From NCBI GenBank assembly GCA_030629485.1, contig DAOVOW010000145.1, positions 1 to 5,796 of the forward strand: a stretch of 5,796 bases of DNA, given 5' to 3'. The notes beneath the pieces are model-generated. The model had not been told where the DNA came from, did no database searches, and saw nothing but the letters and a program-made list of their open reading frames with translations. The stretch comes from a bacterium. GTDB taxonomy: Bacteria > Zixibacteria > MSB-5A5 > GN15 > FEB-12. A program made the position numbers and the translations under genes. Of the stretch, positions 1 to 4,801 are shown one piece after another (the stretch's first letter is position 1; each line of letters opens with the position of its first letter).

Positions 1-833
1 GGATGAATGCGTTGTCCGATGTCGAGAAGCATTACCAGCGCAAAGAGAACCTGCTGTTTCCGTTCCTCGAAAAGCACGAGATCACCGGACCACCCACCGT
101 GTTGTGGGGTAAACATGACGAAACGCGCGAACTGATGAAGGGAGCCATCGAGACCCTGCAGAATATGTCGGACATCACGGCCGAAGAGGCTCGCACCGTC
201 ACCGAAGCGGTCATCAAGCCGGCCTCGAAGTCGATCAGTGAGATGATCTACAAGGAGGAAGAGATTCTCCTGCCCATGTCTCTGGACACGCTCACCGAAG
301 CCGAATGGTTAGACATTTACAACCAGAGCTTGTCGATAGGTTTCTGTCTCTATGACCCCACCGACGAGTGGCGACCGCAGATCGACGGCGACACGAAAGC
401 GACCGCCGACCAGGAGGAGCGCATCCAACTGCCGTCCGGCAGTTTCAGCCCGGCCGAACTCAACGCCATCCTCAATACCATACCATTCGACCTGACCTTT
501 GTCGACAAGGATGACACCGTACGCTATTTCACGCAGGGTCGCGAGCGAATCTTTCAGCGCAACCGCGCCATTCTTGGCCGCAAGGTGCAAATGTGCCACC
601 CTCCCAAGTCTGTTCATATTGTGGAGAAGATACTGGAAGATTTCAAGAGCGGTTCACAGGACCAGGCGGCGTTCTGGATAAACCTTGGCGAGCGGTTTGT
701 GCATATCGAGTACTATGCGCTGCGAGATGGACAGGGCGGATACCTTGGCACTCTCGAAGTCAGCCAGGACCTGACCGAAAAGCGCGCTTTGACTGGTGAG
801 CGGCGATTGCTTAGCTATGATAGTACCAACTGA
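1..833 (+). CDS. DUF438 / hemerythrin-like and PAS domain protein, 5' end missing
   Basis: This is the C-terminal 276 residues of a DUF438-family protein; the frame is open to the left edge, and the first visible Met is probably internal because the family normally has a further N-terminal region before the hemerythrin-like helices. Residues 9-25 (KHYQRKENLLFP and following) and 38-44 (HDETREL) carry hemerythrin-type His/Glu helices, continued by YKEEEILLP at 83-91, which in this fold hold a di-iron centre. Residues about 150-262 form a PAS domain (LNTIPFDLTFVDKDDTVRYF, then GRKVQMCHPPKSVHIVEKIL, ending LGTLEVSQDLTE), strongly matching the PAS portion found in this family. There is no membrane segment, so it should be cytoplasmic. 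Family function is not settled; sensing of oxygen, nitric oxide or redox state through the iron site and PAS is inference. The stop overlaps the next gene's start. Family identity is secure. Confidence 0.9.
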   Translation, partial: MNALSDVEKHYQRKENLLFPFLEKHEITGPPTVLWGKHDETRELMKGAIETLQNMSDITAEEARTVTEAVIKPASKSISEMIYKEEEILLPMSLDTLTEAEWLDIYNQSLSIGFCLYDPTDEWRPQIDGDTKATADQEERIQLPSGSFSPAELNAILNTIPFDLTFVDKDDTVRYFTQGRERIFQRNRAILGRKVQMCHPPKSVHIVEKILEDFKSGSQDQAAFWINLGERFVHIEYYALRDGQGGYLGTLEVSQDLTEKRALTGERRLLSYDSTN

Positions 834-1372
834 TGGACCAGGCGACCGCAAAACCGGCTATCACACCAGAGATGAAAGTTGCCGCGCTGCTCGATGCTTA
901 CCCCGATCTGGAGGCGCTGCTTTATGAGATTGCCCCGGCTTTTGCCAAGCTGCGCAATCCCATTCTTCGCAAAACGGTCGCCAGGGTCACCACTCTGCGC
1001 CAGGCGGCCAGAGTGGCCGGTGTTGAACTTGCTACCATGATCAACCGGCTACGTGAGGCAGCCGGTCAGTCGCCAGGTCTGGATGTTTCATCCGGTAGAA
1101 GTCCAGAGACAGCCACACCCGTTTGGGTAGACCAAAGTCGAGTCGTGCAGACCTTCGACGCCCGCTCAGCGATCGAGCGGGGTGAGCAGCCTATGGGTCG
1201 CATAATGGCCGAGTTGAAGAAGCTCAAGGGCGGGGAAGTCTACGAGTTGATCACACCGTTTGTCCCGGCGCCGCTGATCGATCTGGCTGCGAAGCAGGGG
1301 TATGAGGCATGGTTTACTGATTCCGGCAACGGTGTGGTCCGGACCTGTTTTCGACGGACAGCCGAGCGTTAG
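833..1372 (+). CDS. DUF1858-DUF2249 two-domain protein
   Basis: A 179-residue soluble protein. Residues 11-77 (ITPEMKVAALLDAYPDLEALL through ATMINRLREAAG) match DUF1858, a small helical domain often found near hybrid-cluster, hemerythrin and DUF438 genes. A low-complexity linker (about 78-106) leads to residues 107-174 (FDAR, then GRIMAELKKLKGGEVYELITPF and GYEAWFTDSGNGVVRTCFRR), which match DUF2249, a TusA-like alpha/beta fold. The Cys typical of sulfur-carrier TusA is not at the start of the fold, so classical sulfur transfer is doubtful. The ATG shares one base with the upstream stop (TGATG) and no clear Shine-Dalgarno is visible, so translation is probably coupled. The pairing with a hemerythrin/PAS protein suggests a common redox or NO/oxygen-related task; that is inferred from neighbourhood, not shown. 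No frameshift or damage is seen. Confidence 0.87.
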   Translation: MDQATAKPAITPEMKVAALLDAYPDLEALLYEIAPAFAKLRNPILRKTVARVTTLRQAARVAGVELATMINRLREAAGQSPGLDVSSGRSPETATPVWVDQSRVVQTFDARSAIERGEQPMGRIMAELKKLKGGEVYELITPFVPAPLIDLAAKQGYEAWFTDSGNGVVRTCFRRTAER

Positions 1373-1376
1373 GAGG
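1371..1376 (+). promoter_or_regulatory. Consensus Shine-Dalgarno with no recognisable gene
   Basis: AGGAGG overlaps the last two bases of the TAG stop of the DUF1858-DUF2249 gene. Only a TTG-initiated frame of 16 codons (TTG at 1380, stop by 1431) follows at a suitable distance, and it runs straight into the palindromic element. It may be the ribosome binding site of a lost third gene of the operon, or chance. Confidence 0.35.
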
Positions 1377-1387
1377 TTGTTGAAAAC

Positions 1388-1453
1388 CCGGGACAAGAGA
1401 CAGGGAAGTAGCTTCCTTGCATTGTGAGTCACTGTGCGGGGAGTACGTCCCGG
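1388..1453. repeat. Imperfect palindromic element
   Basis: Outer arms CCGGGAC (1388-1394) and GTCCCGG (1447-1453) are perfect inverted copies. Inside lie a hairpin AGGGAAG-tag-CTTCCTT (1402-1418, one G-T pair) and the palindrome GTGAGTCAC (1424-1432). No T-run follows either end, so it is not a normal terminator. Its right end lies within about 4 bases of the point where arsC similarity stops, which suits an inserted or recombined repeat. Whether copies exist elsewhere in the genome cannot be seen here. Confidence 0.5.
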
Positions 1454-1456
1454 TGC

Positions 1457-1549
1457 GCCGCCAAGCTCACGCAGAAAACCCTCGGCCATCTGTGATCGGC
1501 AGGAGTTGCCGGTGCACAGAATCAAAACTCTCAATTTTTCGTGAGTCAT
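1457..1549 (-). pseudogene. arsC: Truncated arsenate reductase (LMW phosphatase type), 5' remnant
   Basis: From ATG at 1549 the minus strand encodes about 31 residues typical of thioredoxin-linked ArsC and low-molecular-weight protein tyrosine phosphatases: a beta strand (KLRVLILC), then the C-X5-R phosphate loop C12-TGNSC-R18, then SQMAEGFLRELGG. Similarity ends there; a working enzyme needs about 100 further residues, including the Asp general acid and, for arsenate reduction, the later redox cysteines, all absent. The frame runs on without stop into the antisense of the DUF1858-DUF2249 gene, giving unrelated sequence. No Shine-Dalgarno is visible. The family match of the remnant is clear; ArsC rather than another LMW phosphatase is favoured by the NSCRSQMAEG string. 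I read it as a broken gene left after a rearrangement at about 1450. Confidence 0.75.
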
Positions 1550-1619
1550 ATTCGGCGCAGCCAAAGAAACGGGATCGATTATACTAAGCCTTCGACTCAT
1601 CAACGCGTCAGCCGACCAC

Positions 1620-1675
1620 AAGTTCGCCATCTGTCCAGCCGAGAGGAAGAACTCTTGGTCGGCGGGGAACTTTTT
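1620..1675 (+). other. Foldable intergenic segment ending in T5
   Basis: An inner stem CCGAGAG (1639-1645) / CTCTTGG (1652-1658) with loop GAAGAA is enclosed by arms AAGTTCGCC (1620-1628) and GGC-ggg-GAACTT (1661-1672, three-base bulge), and the right arm runs into TTTTT (1671-1675). On the plus strand this resembles a weak intrinsic terminator or the end of a small RNA. No promoter is obvious before it, so the role is open. Confidence 0.3.
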
Positions 1676-1745
1676 GGCAGTACAATTGTCTAAGCAGGTA
1701 ACCTGAATCCGTTGGTATTACGGGTCCAAATAGTCGATAAACAGA

Positions 1746-1773
1746 TTGACTTAGGCGGCATTTCTGCTAATTT
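1746..1773 (+). promoter_or_regulatory. Candidate sigma70-type promoter of the HMA-domain gene
   Basis: TTGACT (1746-1751) matches the -35 consensus at 5 of 6 bases. Sixteen bases later lies TAATTT (1768-1773), a poor -10 box but preceded by TG one base upstream, as in extended -10 promoters. This would give a leader of roughly 35-40 bases before the ATG at 1818. Confidence 0.35.
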
Positions 1774-1807
1774 GTAAGGAAATAAGAAGAGTATCTCGAT
1801 TCCACAG

Positions 1808-1813
1808 AAGGAG
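1808..1813 (+). promoter_or_regulatory. Shine-Dalgarno of the HMA-domain gene
   Basis: AAGGAG lies four bases before ATG 1818. The spacing is short but the match is strong and, with the signal peptide that begins at this Met, it fixes the start. Confidence 0.7.
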
Positions 1814-1817
1814 CATC

Positions 1818-2420
1818 ATGGTGAAGAAGATTTCGGTTTTTGGTTTGAGCGCCCTGCTGATGGTGGCGTTTGTGTCGTCTTCGGTGCTGGCCGGCGCCGG
1901 ATGCGGCATGCATAAGACGACAAAGGCTGGGACCGCCCAGGCCGCGACTGCCTCGGCCAAGATGCACGGCATGTCCCCCGAAGAATGCGCCAAGCTATGC
2001 GGCATGACGCCCGAGGAATGCGCAAAGCTGTGTGCCGGCAAGGAAAACTGCGGTTTCACCCAGATGTCCATCAAGGGCATGACTTCCGGCGGCTGCGAAT
2101 CCCAGATCAGCAAGACCCTGGCCTCTATAGATGGCGTTCACAAAGTTATCAAGGTCGATCATAAGGAAGGCATCGCGCTGCTTTGTTGCGATCCCACCAA
2201 GGTGGAAGGCAAGACTCTGACCACCGCCGTGATCAACAAGGGCTACCAGGCGGAGATCATACCGGCTGTGGCCATGACCACAGATGCCCCGGCAAAGACT
2301 GAAACGGCATCGGGCAAGATCGGCTGCAGTCCGACTTGCGCCAAGACCTGTGCCACTCTCCAGAAGACCAGCGGCTGCCCAAGCGGCAAGACCAAGGTCA
2401 AGAAATCCGACGAGGGCTGA
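1818..2420 (+). CDS. Exported Cys-rich HMA-domain protein
   Basis: A 200-residue protein likely to bind soft metals in the periplasm. Residues 1-25 are a signal peptide (KK, hydrophobic core, SVLA then GAG); Cys29 lies near the cut but lacks a proper lipobox. Two tandem copies of G-M-[ST]-PEECAKLC at 51-61 and 62-72 give CxxxC pairs spaced for one helix face. Residues about 82-148 form an HMA (CopZ/MerP-like) domain: SIKGMTSGGCESQISKTLASIDGV, later VDHKEGIALLCCDPTKV and AVINKGYQAEI. The usual GMTCxxC site reads GMTSGGC, so the first Cys is Ser and only Cys93 remains. A C-terminal tail has C170-xxx-C174-xxx-C178 and C187 and ends Lys-rich. Thirteen cysteines in all. The arsC remnant lies upstream, but a metal-resistance locus is only suggested. 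The domain is clear; the metal and partner are unknown. Confidence 0.85.
   Translation: MVKKISVFGLSALLMVAFVSSSVLAGAGCGMHKTTKAGTAQAATASAKMHGMSPEECAKLCGMTPEECAKLCAGKENCGFTQMSIKGMTSGGCESQISKTLASIDGVHKVIKVDHKEGIALLCCDPTKVEGKTLTTAVINKGYQAEIIPAVAMTTDAPAKTETASGKIGCSPTCAKTCATLQKTSGCPSGKTKVKKSDEG
1968..2033 (+). repeat. Two 33-base coding repeats (CAKLC units)
   Basis: Two adjacent 33-base units (1968-2000 and 2001-2033) encode the same 11 residues apart from one Ser/Thr change. The copies differ mostly at third codon positions, indicating an old duplication whose protein sequence has been kept, with two Cys per unit. Confidence 0.8.
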
Positions 2421-2446
2421 GCTTTCGCGACAAGAGACGATAAGCG

Positions 2447-2474
2447 AAGGGCGGGACAGAAGTCCCGCTCTTTT
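2447..2474 (+). terminator. Intrinsic terminator after the HMA-domain gene
   Basis: A stem GCGGGAC (2451-2457) / GTCCCGC (2462-2468) with loop AGAA extends by an A/G-rich left side pairing with the following CTTTT, then TTTTCTTGTT. It starts about 27 bases after the stop. An alternative 7-bp hairpin, CTTTCGC (2422-2428) with GCGAAGG (2444-2450), shares the base of this stem and cannot fully form at the same time. Confidence 0.75.
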
Positions 2475-2503
2475 CTTGTTGGCCGGACGATCCGATACTA
2501 ATA

Positions 2504-2537
2504 GATAGCAGGCCGACCGACCATTGACCTTGCTATC
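2504..2537. repeat. Short inverted repeat ahead of the PorV-like gene
   Basis: GATAGCA (2504-2510) and TGCTATC (2531-2537) are perfect inverted copies separated by 20 bases that include GACCGACC. It could be an operator or a leader hairpin, but the arms are short and no clear promoter anchors it. Confidence 0.25.
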
Positions 2538-2562
2538 GGCAGGCGGCTGTTGCTTATTGCCT

Positions 2563-2595
2563 GACGAACTGAACGAACGAAACGAACCGAACGAG
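2563..2595 (+). repeat. GAAC/CGAA tandem-like leader before the PorV-like gene
   Basis: Thirty-three bases made almost only of GAAC, CGAA and close variants end two bases before ATG 2598. No GGAG or similar Shine-Dalgarno is present. The stretch probably gives an unstructured, A-rich ribosome entry region; the repetitive character itself is plain in the sequence. Confidence 0.6.
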
Positions 2596-2597
2596 CA

Positions 2598-3590
2598 ATG
2601 AACAAGCACACGACATCATCCCGGATCATACGCGCGCTGCTCGCTGCCCTGGTACTGGTGGCTATCGCCGGCGGCGGATCGCTCCATGCCGCCAAGTTCT
2701 CAGGCGATCCGTTTTCGCTGGGCGTGGGTGCGCGCGGGCTGGCCATGGGTGGTGCGGTCGTGGCCGGACCGTTCGATGGCAGCGCCGCCTACTGGAACCC
2801 GGCTGGGATGAGTCTGCTGGCTGACCGACGCTTGATCGGGATGCATGCCGAGACGTTCGGGTCGCTGCTCAATCATGACTTTGTCGCCTACACCGACGGA
2901 CGCAGCCGCGCCGGTTCGACCGTTCAGGCGTTCGGCTTCTACCTGTACTACCTTGGCGGCGGCGGCATCAAGATTACGCAGTTGAACGAATTCGACCGCC
3001 CGTACGTCGTGCGCGAAGAGTCACACAGCGATATCCTGTTGTCGGCGGCCATGGCGGGCAAACTAAGCGAGCGACTTTTCTACGGTCTGACCGGCAAGAT
3101 CATCTATCGCGACATCGGCACCGAGACCGGTACCGGGCTGACCCTGGACGCCGGGATGTTGTACCAGTGGCGTCCGTTCTTGCGGTTGGGACTGATGGTC
3201 ACCGACATAACCTCCGGTTTCATCCGCTACACCGGTAAAACGTTCGAGACCGGCGCCAACGTCGAGTCGATCTACCCGACCGTCAAACCGGGGTTCTTGC
3301 TTGAGCATTCGCATCGCGATTTCACGGGTCGTTTCGCTGCCGCGAGTGAGATCAAGTTCGAGAACCTGAGAGCGGCCTCGCAGTACTGGAGCGGTTCGCT
3401 ATCGCTGGACGCTCACTATGGCTGGGAGTTGGGTTGGCGCGAGATGGTTTTCGGACGCGCCGGTTTCGATATCGGCCGCTTCACCGCCGGTGGCGGGGTC
3501 AACGTCAGAAAGTTCGCCATCGACTTCGCATATCTGCATCATAGTGACCTCGATGCCACCTTCCGCCTTTCGGCGGAGTATCGGTGGTAG
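2598..3590 (+). CDS. PorV/PorQ-family outer-membrane beta-barrel protein
   Basis: A 330-residue outer-membrane protein. Residues 1-31 are a signal peptide (basic SRIIR, core LLAALVLVAIA, cut near SLHA). The mature N-terminus has the family hallmark: DPFSLGVGARGLAMGGA (37-53), then DGSAAYWNPAGMSLL (60-74). The rest alternates polar and aromatic-rich strands, and the chain ends LSAEYRW, a C-terminal aromatic residue typical of barrel insertion signals. Members include PorV, which shuttles cargo in type IX secretion, but most relatives in FCB phyla have no assigned role, and no type IX component is visible here, so I do not name it porV. Length is usual for the family. It lies behind the terminator of the HMA gene, so it likely has its own promoter, which I cannot place. 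The ATG is chosen because the signal peptide starts there; there is no Shine-Dalgarno. Confidence 0.85.
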   Translation: MNKHTTSSRIIRALLAALVLVAIAGGGSLHAAKFSGDPFSLGVGARGLAMGGAVVAGPFDGSAAYWNPAGMSLLADRRLIGMHAETFGSLLNHDFVAYTDGRSRAGSTVQAFGFYLYYLGGGGIKITQLNEFDRPYVVREESHSDILLSAAMAGKLSERLFYGLTGKIIYRDIGTETGTGLTLDAGMLYQWRPFLRLGLMVTDITSGFIRYTGKTFETGANVESIYPTVKPGFLLEHSHRDFTGRFAAASEIKFENLRAASQYWSGSLSLDAHYGWELGWREMVFGRAGFDIGRFTAGGGVNVRKFAIDFAYLHHSDLDATFRLSAEYRW

Positions 3591-3638
3591 GCTACAAGTG
3601 GCTCTTATGCCCCTGCTACCTTAGTTATCACGAGCAAT

Positions 3639-3700
3639 GTAGGGCAGGAGTCTCCGGCTCCTGCTGCTTATCGGCAGGTCTGAGGACAGACCTGCCCTAC
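3639..3700. repeat. 62-bp nested inverted repeat between convergent genes
   Basis: Outer arms GTAGGGCAGG (3639-3648) and CCTGCCCTAC (3691-3700) are perfect 10-base inverted copies. Nested inside are two hairpins: GCAGGAG (3644-3650) / CTCCTGC (3658-3664), and a perfect 10-base stem GGCAGGTCTG (3673-3682) / CAGACCTGCC (3687-3696) with loop AGGA. Neither side has a T-run, so it is not a standard terminator, though it could block transcripts from both sides. The architecture resembles REP/BIME-like or small non-autonomous mobile repeats. A C8 tract follows at 3717-3724. Confidence 0.8.
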
Positions 3701-3724
3701 CGATTTGAAGGCGACTCCCCCCCC

Positions 3725-4735
3725 TTACTCGCAACATTCCTCCCAGCGGCGGGTGATTAGTAAGAGTGTGCCGTTGTAACCGCACGCACAGAAGCTGTTG
3801 GCGTCGATGTACGATACCTTCATCAAATCGTTGTTGTTGCCGGTGAGATGCTGCTCCCAGGTATCCCCGGCATCGGTGGTCGTGAAGACCACGCCCAAGT
3901 CTCCTACCACCACGCCGGTGTTGATATCCCAGAAATCCACCCCGTGCAGAACCCGGTCGGTGCCGATTGCCTGCTCAGTCCAGGTCGCGCCACCGTTCGC
4001 AGTGTGAACGATAGTCGCGCCCACCCCCACTGCCCAGCCGTGCGAGGCATCGGCAAAGGCAACATCCAAAAGCGGCTGCGTCGACGGGTTGCTCTGAGGG
4101 TACCAGTGATCGCCGCCGTCATCGGTATGTAGGATCTTGTGGTCGCCCGACCCGACCGCCCAGCCTTTACTCGAGTCCGGGAAGGTGACGCCGTAAAGGG
4201 TTGACAAGACGGTGTCGATATCGTCGTACACCTGCCATGAAGTACCGAAGTTGTTGGTTCTCAGAATGATGTCAGCACCGACCGTCCAGCCGCGCCATTG
4301 ATCGAGGATAAAGACCGAGGTGAGGGCGTAGCTGCCGATACGTCGATCATTCCAAGTACTGCCGCCATCGGAGGTGCGCGTCAGCACACCGTTTTCACTA
4401 ATAATCCAGCCCGTAGATGCATTCAGAAAGTGCACGCCCCAGAACTTAGCACCCGGCACCTGTCTCTGCGTGGACCAGGTAGCGCCGCCGTCGGCACTGT
4501 GGAGAATGAGGCCATCGTGTCCCACCACCCAACCGTTGACGCTGTCGACAAAGAAGACATCCCGAAGCACCGTCTGCGTTGAGCTGTTGGGGAAATCAAC
4601 ATAGAACCGAAAGCAGCCCTCGCAATCGGGTTCGACAATCCGCTGGTCCGAACAACTCATCGCAACAACTACACTCAGTCCGGCGGTGATGATCAATGTC
4701 ACGACGAGTCGGGGCGTACGATGATGGTCACACAT
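3725..4735 (-). CDS. YCF48-like seven-bladed beta-propeller, probable lipoprotein
   Basis: A 336-residue exported protein of the YCF48/HCF136-type, Asp-box class. Residues 8-27 are a hydrophobic signal; Cys28 (VVAMSC-SD) may be lipidated, but with Ala at the -3 position the lipobox is atypical. Seven blades are visible from the recurring GW-x-VG strand (69, 109, 149, 191, 233, then degenerate TGVVVG at 273 and CACGY at 316), each of the first six followed by an Asp-box: SADGGATW 80-87, TSDGGSTW 121-128, TNNFGTSW 160-167, TDDGGDHW 204-211, TANGGATW 245-252, TTDAGDTW 286-293, about 41 residues apart. In cyanobacteria and plants YCF48 aids photosystem II assembly; in heterotrophs such proteins are surface or periplasmic propellers of unknown role, so that function should not be carried over. 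GGAG lies 10 bases before the ATG. The last blade is short, ending in CCE. Confidence 0.85.
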   Translation of the reverse strand: MCDHHRTPRLVVTLIITAGLSVVVAMSCSDQRIVEPDCEGCFRFYVDFPNSSTQTVLRDVFFVDSVNGWVVGHDGLILHSADGGATWSTQRQVPGAKFWGVHFLNASTGWIISENGVLTRTSDGGSTWNDRRIGSYALTSVFILDQWRGWTVGADIILRTNNFGTSWQVYDDIDTVLSTLYGVTFPDSSKGWAVGSGDHKILHTDDGGDHWYPQSNPSTQPLLDVAFADASHGWAVGVGATIVHTANGGATWTEQAIGTDRVLHGVDFWDINTGVVVGDLGVVFTTTDAGDTWEQHLTGNNNDLMKVSYIDANSFCACGYNGTLLLITRRWEECCE

Positions 4736-4766
4736 CTTGCTAACACTCCGCCATAGTCCTCTTTAC

Positions 4767-4796
4767 AGTATCAACATCATCATAGCTTGGCGTCAA
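4767..4796 (-). promoter_or_regulatory. Candidate promoter of the propeller gene
   Basis: Read on the minus strand, TTGACG (4796-4791; 5 of 6 bases) is followed after 18 bases by GATACT (4772-4767; 4 of 6). It lies in the 66-base gap behind the barrel gene and about 30 bases before the ATG at 4735. A small hairpin GCTTG/CAAGC (4785-4798) overlaps the -35 box. The propeller may therefore be transcribed apart from the barrel gene, though read-through is equally possible. Confidence 0.4.
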
Positions 4797-4801
4797 GCAT
4801 T

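Larger units (their letters stand above)
1373..1817. other. 445-bp gap without an intact gene
   Basis: No complete coding region is visible on either strand. The gap holds, from left to right, an orphan Shine-Dalgarno, an imperfect palindromic element (1388-1453), an arsC 5' remnant on the minus strand (1457-1549), a TATAAT hexamer on the minus strand (1578-1583) about 28 bases ahead of the arsC ATG but with no good -35 box, a foldable stretch (1620-1675) and a candidate promoter for the HMA-domain gene. The minus-strand frame of the arsC remnant stays open back to a TAA at 1718-1720, but the extra 56 codons match nothing I recognise with confidence. Confidence 0.6.

Noticed and set aside
1166..1630. 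A 154-codon minus-strand frame as a complete gene
   Set aside because: Only the 31 residues from 1549 to 1457 resemble a protein family; the rest is antisense to the DUF2249 coding region or palindromic sequence.
1550..1717. Zinc-ribbon reading of the frame upstream of arsC (VTCLDNC, FPADQEFF)
   Set aside because: There is a faint likeness to small zinc-ribbon proteins with a TCxxC and an EQEF-like string, but spacing differs and no second Cys pair follows; too weak to annotate.
1818..1910. Lipoprotein signal in the HMA protein
   Set aside because: Cys29 is preceded by GAG without Leu/Val/Ile at the -3 position; signal peptidase I cleavage after SVLA fits better.
1995..2609. A 204-codon minus-strand frame over the HMA gene
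   Set aside because: It is antisense to a gene with a signal peptide, Shine-Dalgarno, domain match and terminator, and has no recognisable domain itself.
2598..3590. Naming the barrel gene porV as part of type IX secretion
   Set aside because: The family match is broad and no other type IX component or C-terminal sorting domain is visible in the window.
3639..3700. CRISPR repeat or intrinsic bidirectional terminator
   Set aside because: There are no repeated units with spacers, and neither flank has a T-run, so neither call is supported.
3717..3724. C8 tract as a phase-variation switch
   Set aside because: It lies just beyond the stop codon of the propeller gene and outside any promoter, so slippage there should not change expression.
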